A stretch of 64,000 nt of DNA from Pseudomonas yamanorum (lineage in GTDB: Bacteria; Pseudomonadota; Gammaproteobacteria; Pseudomonadales; Pseudomonadaceae), in assembly GCF_013386765.1 (NCBI RefSeq), contig NZ_JACARE010000003.1:484992-548991 (forward strand). The letters are read 5' to 3'. This document shows positions 10,700 to 17,698 of the stretch, in pieces. The notes below the pieces were generated by a model. It did not search any database, was not told the origin of the DNA, and was given only the letters and a program-made list of their open reading frames with translations. Each line of letters opens with the position of its first letter. Positions within the stretch are counted from its first letter, which is position 1. Both the position numbers and the translations under genes were made by a program.

Positions 10700-11182
10700 A
10701 TGGACGCAGCAAAAATTGCTTGCTTGGTAAAAAGCTTGGGCCGTACTTACGGCGAGTTATGCGGCGAAAATCTACTTCGTGACGGATCGATAAAGCCGCT
10801 ATTTGCAACGGGTGAAAATACATATTTCATCGATAAGCCAGAGCCAGGTGTTGAGCTGTGGTTTTGGGCGCAGACGATGCGATTAGAGCGGATAGTTTTT
10901 TGTTTGATCCCGCTTGCCAAGAGAGAGCCACCTTATACAGGAGATCTGCCCGCGCCTTTTACCCGCGTTATGAGCCAAGAGAGTCTCCACAAGATGCTTG
11001 GGGTGCCTCACGAGTCTAAACCGCCGATGAAATTGCCATTGCCGATTGGAGTCACAGGAGGATGGGACTCCTATCGTCTCAGCGCAGAGATTCACTCGAG
11101 TGCGAAGGTAGGTGCGCAATATTCGCCAGATAAGTCCGTCTGTGGTTTGGCGGTCACCTTGGTTGATATGGGGCCCGACTGA
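10700..11182 (+). CDS. Immunity-type protein, paralogue 1 (orphan)
   Basis: This 160-residue soluble protein is one of four paralogues in the island. Shared features are the opening [20 protein letters not shown], the core [13 protein letters not shown], then YTGDLPAPF and GGWDSYRL near the end. It resembles the small proteins found after S-type-pyocin-domain toxins in Pseudomonas (DUF6392 as I recall, unchecked). No toxin gene precedes it, only the promoter block and a three-residue toxin scar, so it looks like an orphan immunity kept after its toxin was deleted. Its AT content is higher than flanking core genes, consistent with transfer. Confidence 0.75.
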   Translation: MDAAKIACLVKSLGRTYGELCGENLLRDGSIKPLFATGENTYFIDKPEPGVELWFWAQTMRLERIVFCLIPLAKREPPYTGDLPAPFTRVMSQESLHKMLGVPHESKPPMKLPLPIGVTGGWDSYRLSAEIHSSAKVGAQYSPDKSVCGLAVTLVDMGPD

Positions 11183-11237
11183 CGCCGCAGTCATTACACA
11201 ATGGGTCAAAAAATTGGGCCGCCCCTATGAAACATGA
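11181..11237 (+). pseudogene. N-terminal fragment of a fifth immunity paralogue
   Basis: Starting within the stop codon of paralogue 1, the sequence reads [22 protein letters not shown]. This aligns with the start of the intact paralogues (for example NAITISQWIKSLGRNYDE). The initiator Met is lost and the frame stops after 18 codons. It is a recombination remnant. Confidence 0.8.
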
Positions 11238-11263
11238 CTGATCTCCTACGTAGCTGGACTGCC

Positions 11264-11490
11264 ACTGGCCGTTAGCGGAGACGGAGGGCCAATGTAGGGA
11301 GTGGCTTTCCTACAGATGACACTTTGATGGGCGTGGCGTTATTCGTTTTTTGCAAGAACCTAGCCGAACGGTCAGTTGTTAGGTCCTGGGTTGTTCAGCA
11401 ACATCCTTTTCACGCCATACCGGCGCTATCCCGTCACTGATCAATCAACACCCTCGCGGTGTTCGAGCCCGCTTGGGCGCCAGAAAAGGA
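11264..11490 (+). repeat. Direct repeat, copy 2: promoter/leader of the PAAR-toxin operon
   Basis: Second copy of the 227-base block at 10451-10677. It ends with GAAAAGGA, the ribosome binding region of the PAAR gene. The gap 11238-11497 holds nothing else that I can identify. Confidence 0.9.
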
Positions 11491-11497
11491 AAGCAAT

Positions 11498-11905
11498 ATG
11501 GAAAATGCAGAAACGGAAGGCCAACGCCTGATGGACGAATTCATGGCCAAGCAAGCAGCGCGTCCAGTCAAAGCGACCTATCACTATGCAACATTGGGTT
11601 CCAAGACTCGTATGGGCGGCGAGATAGTTACTGCCAGCACCGGCATAAAGATTCACGAACACCGTGTCGCCTGCGTCGGCGACTGGGTGCGTTATCCGGA
11701 CGGCACTGAAACCGAGATAGTGTCGGGCGCGGGTTTCGCGGCAGCCTTCAAGGGGCGACCGATTGTGATTGTGGGCAGTGCCACTGACAACGGCGACACG
11801 GTGACCTGCAGTCTTCAAAGGGATGTATTGATTGTTGAATACGCAGACGGCGAAAGTATTCCGGGGCTTCTACAGCCTGGCTACTTGATAGAGAGCCAGA
11901 TGTGA
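11498..11905 (+). CDS. PAAR domain protein (T6SS spike tip)
   Basis: This 135-residue protein should fold as the conical PAAR tip that sits on VgrG in the type VI secretion needle. After a 25-residue helical start, the PAAR-like core runs ATLGSKTRMGGEIVTAS, VACVGDWVRYPDG, TEIVSGAG, then GRPIVIVGSATDNGD. ATG at 11498 follows AAAAGGAAAG. Its stop overlaps the GTG start of the toxin gene (GTGA), so the two are translationally coupled. No VgrG or other T6SS structural gene is in the window, so the apparatus must be encoded elsewhere. Confidence 0.82.
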   Translation: MENAETEGQRLMDEFMAKQAARPVKATYHYATLGSKTRMGGEIVTASTGIKIHEHRVACVGDWVRYPDGTETEIVSGAGFAAAFKGRPIVIVGSATDNGDTVTCSLQRDVLIVEYADGESIPGLLQPGYLIESQM

Positions 11906-13380
11906 GGCGCTACAACATCACAGACGGTGCGAAAACCACGGCAGACGGTGTGGTTAAGGCCGGCCTTGATGGCGCAGAAATCGAAGGGAAATTGATTGCC
12001 CGGGAAGGTGACAAAGTCGAGTGCCCTGCGTGCAAAAGCCTGGGCGTTATCGAATGCATCGGCCCTCGTCTGGTTCAAACGTGGGAAGGGCGCAACACGG
12101 CTCTGGACGGCGATCTGTGCCGGTGTAAATGCAGCCCCCCGCCCACGTTGATCGCCAATCAAAACCTGATGTATCAGAACATCGAGCCGGCCCCGCAGCC
12201 CCGTGTTGCTCAACCGAGCATACCGCCCGCTACCAGCCCGCCGTTTTCCGGTTTCGCCACACCCGCGATGACGAGTCCGCCGGCAAGCATGTGCGTATTC
12301 GCCAAGTCCTGCGTGTCAGTGCCGGTTGGTTCGACAGCCGCTGGAGAGACTCCTGAACGTGCAGCCAATTTTGGCGCTGTAGCACTGATGGGCTCGACAG
12401 GTACGGGTGGCGCAGTTGGGCGTGTTGCGGGAACGCTGGGCGCGGATATTGGTGCCTGGGCTGTTCGTGGACTTACCGGGGCTGCTGCCGGAGCCAGCTC
12501 GGCGTTGAATGTCGTGATGTTGGCGTTTTGGCCACGGGATATCGGTGATTCAACGCTGTATAGCCCGGAGCAACTGGCGAGCATGCAAGTTGCCAGTACC
12601 CGGGTGCGCTTCCAGTTTCGTCTGGATGAGGCGGGTGAAATAAGGGTTTACGGCCTGCATACAAGGCCCGGTACTGGTACGGATCGTGTGCCGGTGACAG
12701 AGGCCCGATGGAACGCCGACAAGAGCGCGATGGTGGCGGTGCTGGACGGTATTTCCATCACCTGGACGCCAAACAACGGCCCAGTGGTGAATGCGCCGAC
12801 GCCTTATCCCGGCACGCCTGAGAGGCTGGATAACCTGCTGGTGCATCCGATTCCGGTGGGGCGGGATACGGGAATTACGCACTACCCTGGGCGGGCTGCT
12901 GAGGATGTTACCTGGCAGGATACGATCATCACGTTTCCTGCTGATTCGGGTGTGCTGCCGTTGTATTTGGTGTTTGCCAAGCCGGCAGTAACGCCTTTGG
13001 AGGTGGGTATTTACGGTGACCTCAGCTCACGAAGCCAACGAGACGGGCTGGATATTGATCACATACCTTCGCAGAAAGCGCTTGAACTCAGCTTGAAGGA
13101 GGCCTTCCCGGGAATCACCGATCAGGAAATTCAAACCTATCTGAAACAGGCTCCCGCTATTGCAATACCCGCCCGTGTCCACCAGAAGTACAGTGAGACT
13201 TATGGCGGCCGCAACACCAAGGCCAGACAACTGCAGGATGTTGCAGGCCTGCGCATAGCAGTAGATAGGAATTTTGACGCAATCAAGCGTGGGTTGTTGG
13301 AGGAAGGCTTCGCCGAAGACAGTATCGAAGCTGCCCGGGAACAATTGCATAAACTCAGTCAGGAACAGGGGTGGTATTGA
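11902..13380 (+). CDS. Polymorphic toxin: PAAR-like + pyocin-S + HNH-like nuclease domain
   Basis: This 492-residue protein is a probable T6SS effector. Residues 1-80 are a second PAAR-like module rich in Cys (CPAC, ECIG, CRCKC). A Pro-rich linker (about 80-150) and a Gly/Ala-rich helical stretch (150-205) follow. Residues 205-360 match the S-type pyocin domain (AFWPRDIGDSTLYSPEQLA, ITHYPGR, ITFPADSGVLPLYLVFAKP). Residues 368-492 form the toxin tip: DGLDIDHIPSQ (Asp386, His387), IAIPARVHQKYSETYGGRN (His427) and an end HKLSQEQGWY. This suggests a His-Me finger (HNH-like) DNase; I have not proved catalysis. The start is GTG overlapping the PAAR stop, and the stop overlaps the immunity ATG (TGATG). 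Confidence 0.85.
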   Translation: MRRYNITDGAKTTADGVVKAGLDGAEIEGKLIAREGDKVECPACKSLGVIECIGPRLVQTWEGRNTALDGDLCRCKCSPPPTLIANQNLMYQNIEPAPQPRVAQPSIPPATSPPFSGFATPAMTSPPASMCVFAKSCVSVPVGSTAAGETPERAANFGAVALMGSTGTGGAVGRVAGTLGADIGAWAVRGLTGAAAGASSALNVVMLAFWPRDIGDSTLYSPEQLASMQVASTRVRFQFRLDEAGEIRVYGLHTRPGTGTDRVPVTEARWNADKSAMVAVLDGISITWTPNNGPVVNAPTPYPGTPERLDNLLVHPIPVGRDTGITHYPGRAAEDVTWQDTIITFPADSGVLPLYLVFAKPAVTPLEVGIYGDLSSRSQRDGLDIDHIPSQKALELSLKEAFPGITDQEIQTYLKQAPAIAIPARVHQKYSETYGGRNTKARQLQDVAGLRIAVDRNFDAIKRGLLEEGFAEDSIEAAREQLHKLSQEQGWY

Positions 13381-13853
13381 TGGACGCCAAAACCATTGCA
13401 TATTGGATGAAGAGCCTTGGTCGCCACTACGAGGCCTTAGTGGCTGAGGGAGCAATACCCGACACCCCCCTAAGTGAACTCTACACAGGGCGAGACTTGC
13501 TGACCCTTAAACCGGGAAATGGGCTTGAGCTGATTTTTTGGGCGCAGACCATGCGCTTGGAAACCCTCAATATCGTCTTACTTACGACGATGGAAGGCAT
13601 GACATCTTACGAGGGCGAGTTACCTACACCCTTTTTGCCTGTGATGGACCGCTCAAGTGTGCGCGCGGCTTTTGGGCCTCCGATGGCCTCGAAGGGCTTC
13701 ACAAGGCTGCCCCTCAACACGTCTATTGGAGGTTGGGATGCCTACCTGCTTGGCCCCGGCACAGCCCTTAATACCAAGCTGATACTTACTTATGCAGACA
13801 CCCTGCAGGTGAAAACACTCACGTTCACCTTGGTCGATAAAGGCCATGACTGA
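13380..13853 (+). CDS. Immunity-type protein, paralogue 2 (cognate of the intact toxin)
   Basis: This 157-residue protein is translated from ATG at 13380, overlapping the toxin stop as TGATG. It carries the paralogue signature: [50 protein letters not shown]. The overlap with the toxin is the best evidence that it neutralises that toxin in the producing cell. A strong terminator-like hairpin follows at 13919, making PAAR-toxin-immunity a closed three-gene operon. Confidence 0.82.
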   Translation: MDAKTIAYWMKSLGRHYEALVAEGAIPDTPLSELYTGRDLLTLKPGNGLELIFWAQTMRLETLNIVLLTTMEGMTSYEGELPTPFLPVMDRSSVRAAFGPPMASKGFTRLPLNTSIGGWDAYLLGPGTALNTKLILTYADTLQVKTLTFTLVDKGHD

Positions 13854-13918
13854 GTTCTCCTGCGGTTAAGGCAAAAGGAGAGTGCATTTTTAAATCGAAA
13901 ACTCAGAGGCATCGAATT

Positions 13919-13955
13919 GGGGGCGTGTTTATTTAACCGAAAATAAACGCGCCCC
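13919..13955 (+). terminator. Stem-loop after the toxin-immunity operon
   Basis: GGGGCGTGTTTATTT (ending 13934) pairs with AAATAAACGCGCCCC (13941-13955) with one G-U pair and a six-base loop. The 15-bp stem is followed by a weak T stretch, so it is a probable but not canonical terminator. It could also act on transcripts from the other strand. Confidence 0.65.
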
Positions 13956-13963
13956 TGTTGCAT

Positions 13964-14188
13964 CTAAACTTTACGCGGATGCAGGCATTCGATGGATCGG
14001 TCGACAGTAGTCTTGTCAATTTCCAGCAAGTGCCACACGGCCAGGATCTTTGCCTGATGTGGACTTTCCAGCAGCTCGCCGCAATCAAGCGCGGTGGCCG
14101 ACGCACTGCTCAGCAGGCTGGCGGTGTACAGCAGGGAATCTTCGAAGCTCAGGTCTTCGTTGATGGTGTGGAAGCCCTGCGACGGCAG
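13964..14188 (-). pseudogene. Duplicated 3' fragment of the DUF6124 gene
   Basis: The minus strand encodes about 75 codons nearly identical to the C-terminal part of the intact DUF6124 gene at 15574-15876. They run from LPSQGFHTINEDLSFED to VDRSIECLHPRKV-stop. Similarity ends abruptly at 14188 after the codons for LPSQ; the N-terminal part and leader are missing. It is joined head-on to a toxin tail at 14189. Confidence 0.85.
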
Positions 14189-14272
14189 ATTGAAGAGGGC
14201 TTCGTCACGGGGGACCTCGAAGAAGCACTCGCCAAGATGCATGAGATCAACCAGAAACAGGGGTGGTACTGA
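14189..14272 (+). pseudogene. Orphan toxin C-terminal tail
   Basis: The 27 codons from ATT at 14189 to the TGA at 14270-14272 read IEEGFVTGDLEEALAKMHE and then INQKQGWY-stop. They align with the end of the intact toxin (LEEGFAEDSIEAAREQLHK, LSQEQGWY) but differ enough to be from another allele. The tail overlaps the following immunity ATG as TGATG, exactly like the intact operon. Confidence 0.82.
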
Positions 14273-14748
14273 TGGATGTTGCAATGATCAATAATTTGGT
14301 TGCAGGGCTTGGTTGCACCTACAGCAAACTTCTGGTTGGTGGTGCGATTTCGAATGTCCCTCTAGAACCCTCTATAAAAGGAGGCGACAACGAGTATCTG
14401 ATACAGAGACCTGAGACGGGAGTGGAGCTATGGTTTTGGGCAGAAACAGCAACCCTTGAAAAAATCCTCTTTTCGCTGATCAGGATGGTCGATGGTGCAT
14501 CTGTTTATACCGGGGAGTTGCCCTCGCCATTCATGCATAACATGCACCGCCTAGGCGTTAAGGCGATTCTTGGGGAACCTTTTGAGTCGAAAGAGCCGAT
14601 AAAGATACTGCGGTCCAGGGGTTATGGTGTTGGGGAGGCCTATCGTCTGGCGGCTGCGCCCTTGGTGAATACGAAAGTGGCCTTTCAATACCGTAATGAC
14701 GATAAGGTTTGTTCCATGGGGTTTTCACTGATTAATTCTGGCCGCTGA
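14272..14748 (+). CDS. Immunity-type protein, paralogue 3 (orphan)
   Basis: This 158-residue paralogue has VELWFWAETATLE, YTGELPSPF and GVGEAYRL. Only the 27-codon tail of its former toxin precedes it. Its start is the TGATG overlap at 14272; an upstream GTG at 14263 would lie inside the toxin tail. It probably protects against a sister strain's toxin. Expression is uncertain because the hairpin at 13919 separates it from the intact operon. Confidence 0.75.
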   Translation: MDVAMINNLVAGLGCTYSKLLVGGAISNVPLEPSIKGGDNEYLIQRPETGVELWFWAETATLEKILFSLIRMVDGASVYTGELPSPFMHNMHRLGVKAILGEPFESKEPIKILRSRGYGVGEAYRLAAAPLVNTKVAFQYRNDDKVCSMGFSLINSGR

Positions 14749-14803
14749 CGTCAAAGAGCGCGTATTTACTTGTGAAATCAAAGGCGCGTTCCGCCTTGTT
14801 TTT

Positions 14804-14835
14804 GATGCGTTGATGCGTTGATGCGTTGATGCGAG
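14804..14835. repeat. Four tandem 8-base units (GATGCGTT)
   Basis: Three exact GATGCGTT units and a fourth ending GAG lie in the gap between immunity paralogues 3 and 4. Such short tandem units can change number by slippage. The rest of the 14749-14905 gap shows no gene. Confidence 0.85.
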
Positions 14836-14905
14836 GCTAAAAACCTGTTGTACATTAGTAAATGGGCACTGCGAGGCCGAGGTGAAGATATTCCTTTTCA
14901 AGGTG

Positions 14906-14938
14906 CACAACACCAATCAGGAATAAGAGTGCTACTGA
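14906..14938 (+). pseudogene. Decayed toxin tail before paralogue 4
   Basis: In the frame that ends with TGA at 14936-14938 the codons read H-N-T-N-Q-E-stop-E-C-Y-stop. They line up with H-K-L-S-Q-E-Q-G-W-Y-stop of the intact toxin. The TGATG overlap with the next ATG is kept. Similarity upstream of this is not convincing. Confidence 0.55.
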
Positions 14939-15423
14939 TGAATGCCATAACGATTAGCCAATGGATTAAGAGTCTGGGCCGTAACTATGATGAATTAGTT
15001 AGCCAGAATGTAATCCCTGATCAGGCACTGGTTCCGTTGCAGGCTGGGGAAGACAATGATGAATTGATTCTATATCCCGTTGTTGGAGTAGAGCTGTGGT
15101 TTTGGGGGACAGCCAGAAAGCTTGAGAAGATTCTCTTAACACTGATTCCAACGGGCGAAGGGGACGAAGTTTATAAGGGTAGTTTGCCTTTACCGTTCGA
15201 GCTAAGCATGAGTAGATCCAGCGTCCGTGGTCAGCTAGGCACACCTATGGCGTCCAGGGAGGCAGCCAGGATTCCGGGGAGTGGGGGACAAATGTTCGGG
15301 GGGTGGGATGCCTACCGTTTAGATGAAATCGCGCACCCCAATACTCGGGTGGGATTCAGTTACTCCGCAGACCTGATGGTTAAATCGCTCGCGTTCGCGC
15401 TGATTGATACAGGCCATAACTGA
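14938..15423 (+). CDS. Immunity-type protein, paralogue 4 (orphan)
   Basis: This 161-residue paralogue starts MNAITISQWIKSLGRNYDEL and has VELWFWGTARKLE, YKGSLPLPF and FGGWDAYRL. The chosen ATG at 14938 matches the N-termini of the other three; an ATG at 14848 is in frame but would add a 30-residue extension absent from them. It is preceded by a decayed toxin tail and followed by a REP pair and the convergent DUF6124 gene. Confidence 0.75.
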   Translation: MNAITISQWIKSLGRNYDELVSQNVIPDQALVPLQAGEDNDELILYPVVGVELWFWGTARKLEKILLTLIPTGEGDEVYKGSLPLPFELSMSRSSVRGQLGTPMASREAARIPGSGGQMFGGWDAYRLDEIAHPNTRVGFSYSADLMVKSLAFALIDTGHN

Positions 15424-15466
15424 CATTGCGACTCCGGCGCGGGCACCAAAGGCGACGCAGATCCAA

Positions 15467-15556
15467 TGTGGGAGCGGGCTTGCTCGCGAAAGCGGTGTGT
15501 CAGTCGCCGGATGTATTGGCTGATACACCGCATTCGCGAGCAAGCCCGCTCCCACA
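15467..15556. repeat. REP pair
   Basis: TGTGGGAGCGGGCTTGCTCG on the left and its reverse complement ending GCCCGCTCCCACA on the right. The inner GGTGTGTCAG also half-matches CTGATACACC. It lies between convergent genes (immunity paralogue 4 and DUF6124). Confidence 0.9.
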
Positions 15557-15573
15557 GTTTTGACCGCGTAGTG

Positions 15574-15876
15574 TCAGGGTTTGCGGGGGTGCAGGCACTC
15601 GATGGATCGGTCGACAGTAGTCTTGGCAATTTCCAGCAAGTGCCACACGGCCAGGATCTTCGCCCGCTGTGGACTTTCCAGCAGCTCGCCGCAATCAAGC
15701 GCGGTGGCCGAGGCGCTGCTCAGCAGGCTGGCGGTGTAGAGCAGGGAATCTTCGAAGCTCAGGTCTTCGTTGATGGTGTGGAAGCCTTGCGATGGCAGGT
15801 AGTGTTCGAGGGCGCGATTGAAGGCGGCGCGGTCGTTGAGGATGTCGCTGGGTGGATCGGGGACTAGTTTATTCAT
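15574..15876 (-). CDS. DUF6124-like small protein
   Basis: This 100-residue acidic helical protein starts MNKLVPDPPSDILND and contains SFEDSLLYTASLLSSASATA, then LAVWHLLEIAKTTVDRS. It resembles the small DUF6124/DUF3077-type proteins that are multi-copy in fluorescent pseudomonads; no function is known to me. The start is preceded by AGGAG, which sits inside a predicted hairpin (15883-15903). A duplicated 3' fragment of this gene lies at 13964-14188 inside the toxin island. Confidence 0.75.
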   Translation of the reverse strand: MNKLVPDPPSDILNDRAAFNRALEHYLPSQGFHTINEDLSFEDSLLYTASLLSSASATALDCGELLESPQRAKILAVWHLLEIAKTTVDRSIECLHPRKP

Positions 15877-15881
15877 GGCGT

Positions 15882-16080
15882 AGCTCCTGTCTAATTAAGG
15901 AGCCGGCCCTGTCGCGACTAAACGAAGGGTGGCGGCTATACGCAGGTTAGTCGACCGGTCAGACAGGAAAACTCCGGCGCACCCGAGGGTGCCCTGCGCA
16001 CAGCCACCATAAAACCTCATGGGAGACATGCGCCTGTCTGAACTCGGGCGACTAAACCCGATCACTGATATGCAGTGAAG
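15882..16080 (-). promoter_or_regulatory. Structured 5' leader of the DUF6124 gene (possible regulatory RNA)
   Basis: On the minus strand, in transcript order, there is a hairpin at 16077-16063 (CACTG/CAGTG) and one at 16060-16045 (CGGG/CCCG). CAGACAGG (16040-16033) pairs with CCTGTCTG (15967-15960). GGTGGCTGTGCGCAGG (16008-15993) pairs with CCTGCGTATAGCCGCC (15946-15931), partly through G-U pairs. GCACCC/GGGTGC forms a hairpin at 15992-15979. The two long helices are interleaved, so they form a pseudoknot or are mutually exclusive. A last hairpin GCTCCT/AGGAGC (15903-15883) hides the Shine-Dalgarno. Function is inferred. Confidence 0.55.
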
Positions 16081-16175
16081 GAGCGAAGACTAGCCACCGG
16101 TCCTGGCAGGCACAAGGCCGAAAGATTGTCTCGGAAACGTCCGTCAAATTAAAGGGATTTACCCTGCTGGCCCTT

Positions 16176-16469
16176 TTAGCGAACCACCCAGCTCAACAAC
16201 CACAACCCCAGCATCAACCAGATAATCCCCATGATGATCGACGCCCGCATGAACGCGCGCACCGCGGAGTACAGCAGCATCAGGCCGATAATCAGGGTGA
16301 GGATGCTGATGATCGAGGTGTCCATGCCCAGCGTATGCGACAGCCCGTCGATAAAATTCCCGCCCGCGTGGGTCAGCGCATTGAACAACCCGCTGAGCCC
16401 GTCGACGATAAAGCGGATCACGGAACCGAGCGCCTGGCCCAGCCATTCGAAGAAGCTTTCTACCTGCAT
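16176..16469 (-). CDS. Small membrane protein of unknown function
   Basis: This 97-residue protein has an amphipathic N-terminus (MQVESFFEWLGQALGSVIRF) and two C-terminal membrane segments (IISILTLIIGLMLLYSAV and SIIMGIIWLMLGLWLLSWVV). I do not recognise a named family; similar short proteins occur across Pseudomonas. The start lacks an ideal Shine-Dalgarno but has AGGA about 12 bases upstream. The codon use resembles core genes. Confidence 0.7.
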   Translation of the reverse strand: MQVESFFEWLGQALGSVIRFIVDGLSGLFNALTHAGGNFIDGLSHTLGMDTSIISILTLIIGLMLLYSAVRAFMRASIIMGIIWLMLGLWLLSWVVR

Positions 16470-16622
16470 GTGTGTGTCCTGATGAAAAGGTGGGCGTAGC
16501 TGAGGCTTTGGTCGTTAATACTCAACCCTAGTTCCCTACTAGCATAGAGGTTTACGCGTTACAGGGATTCACTTGCCTTCGCGCGGCTTGCGCCCGAAGC
16601 TATGCACCTTCAGGAGCGCCCC

Positions 16623-16928
16623 ATGAATCTCGAACACCTCACCGAACGCCTGCACCGCATCCGCGATACCAACGACTGGAAGCAGTTCCACAGCCCCAAG
16701 AACCTGGCGATGGCCGCCAGTGTTGAAATGGCCGAGCTGGTGGAGATTTTCCAGTGGTTGAGCGAAGACCAGTCGCGCCAGTTGCCCGCCGACAAACTCG
16801 CCCATGCCGGCCAGGAAGTCGGTGACATCGTGCTGTATCTGCTGCTGTTGTGCAGCGAGCTGGGGTTGGACATGGATCAAGTGGTACAGGCCAAACTGGC
16901 CGACAGCGAACGGCGGTTTGCCAAATGA
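16623..16928 (+). CDS. MazG-like nucleotide pyrophosphohydrolase
   Basis: This 101-residue all-helical protein matches the MazG/RS21-C6 group, which hydrolyses (d)NTPs to monophosphates. The metal-binding acidic motifs are visible: VEMAELVEIFQW and, later, GQEVGDIVLYLLLL. It is the short single-domain form typical of dCTP-pyrophosphatase-like enzymes. ATG at 16623 is chosen because AGGAG lies six bases upstream; an ATG at 16602 is in frame. Its stop overlaps the cmoM start (ATGA). Confidence 0.88.
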   Translation: MNLEHLTERLHRIRDTNDWKQFHSPKNLAMAASVEMAELVEIFQWLSEDQSRQLPADKLAHAGQEVGDIVLYLLLLCSELGLDMDQVVQAKLADSERRFAK

Positions 16929-17674
16929 GCGACCGTCATTTCGACCAGTTGGCCACCCGTTTCGCCGAGAAGATCTACGGCGGCGCCAAAGGTGCGATTC
17001 GCCTGGCCGTGCTCCAGGCCGACCTGATTGAAGCGCTGCCGGACCGCCCGCTGCGGGTGCTGGATATCGGCGCGGGCCTGGGCCATATGTCGCTGTGGCT
17101 GGCCGAACGTGGTCACGACGTGACCCTGGCCGAACCCGCCGAGCCGATGCTCGAAGGCGCCCGCCAGCGTTTCGCCGAAGCCGGGCAGACGGCCACTTTC
17201 ATTCAAGCACCGTGGCAGGATCTGCTGGGCCAACTCACCGAACCCTACGACCTGGTGCTGTGCCACGCCGTACTGGAATGGCTGGCCGAGCCCCACGCGA
17301 TCCTGCCGGTGTTGCACCAGTTGACCGCCCCCGGTGGCTGGCTGTCCCTGGCGTTCTATAACCGCGACGCCTTGATTTACCGCAACCTGCTCAAAGGCCA
17401 TTTCCGCAAAATGCGCAAGAACGACATGGCCGGCGAAAAACAGAGCCTCACGCCGCAACAACCCTTGGACCCACGGGAGTTGGCGACGCAACTCGAGGGC
17501 CTGTGGCAGGTCGAAACCCAGAGTGGCGTGCGGGTGTTCCACGACTATATGCCGGTGGAATTCCAGGCCCGCGCCGAATTGCAGGACTTGTTGGAGATGG
17601 AGCTCGCACACCGTCGTCACCCAAGCTTTGCCGGACTTGGGCGTTATTTGCACTGGATCTGCCGTCCGGTTTAA
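16925..17674 (+). CDS. cmoM: tRNA 5-carboxymethoxyuridine methyltransferase CmoM
   Basis: This 249-residue SAM enzyme should methylate cmo5U34 to mcmo5U34 in tRNA wobble positions. It has the SAM-binding VLDIGAGLGHMS (about 43-54), FHAVLEW-like CHAVLEWLAEP, the PGGWLSLAFYN turn and the family-specific GVRVFHDYMP near the C-terminus, plus the start RHFDQLATRFAEKIYGGAKG. These align well with E. coli CmoM (formerly SmtA) as I recall it. It overlaps the MazG-like gene by four bases. Confidence 0.93.
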   Translation: MSDRHFDQLATRFAEKIYGGAKGAIRLAVLQADLIEALPDRPLRVLDIGAGLGHMSLWLAERGHDVTLAEPAEPMLEGARQRFAEAGQTATFIQAPWQDLLGQLTEPYDLVLCHAVLEWLAEPHAILPVLHQLTAPGGWLSLAFYNRDALIYRNLLKGHFRKMRKNDMAGEKQSLTPQQPLDPRELATQLEGLWQVETQSGVRVFHDYMPVEFQARAELQDLLEMELAHRRHPSFAGLGRYLHWICRPV

Positions 17675-17698
17675 GCGGCCCAGTCTGCGGAGGTCGAA

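Noticed and set aside
13958..14272. A 104-codon plus-strand protein
   Set aside because: Most of it is antisense to the DUF6124 fragment; only the last 27 codons have protein-level similarity (toxin tail), so it is a chimera rather than a gene.
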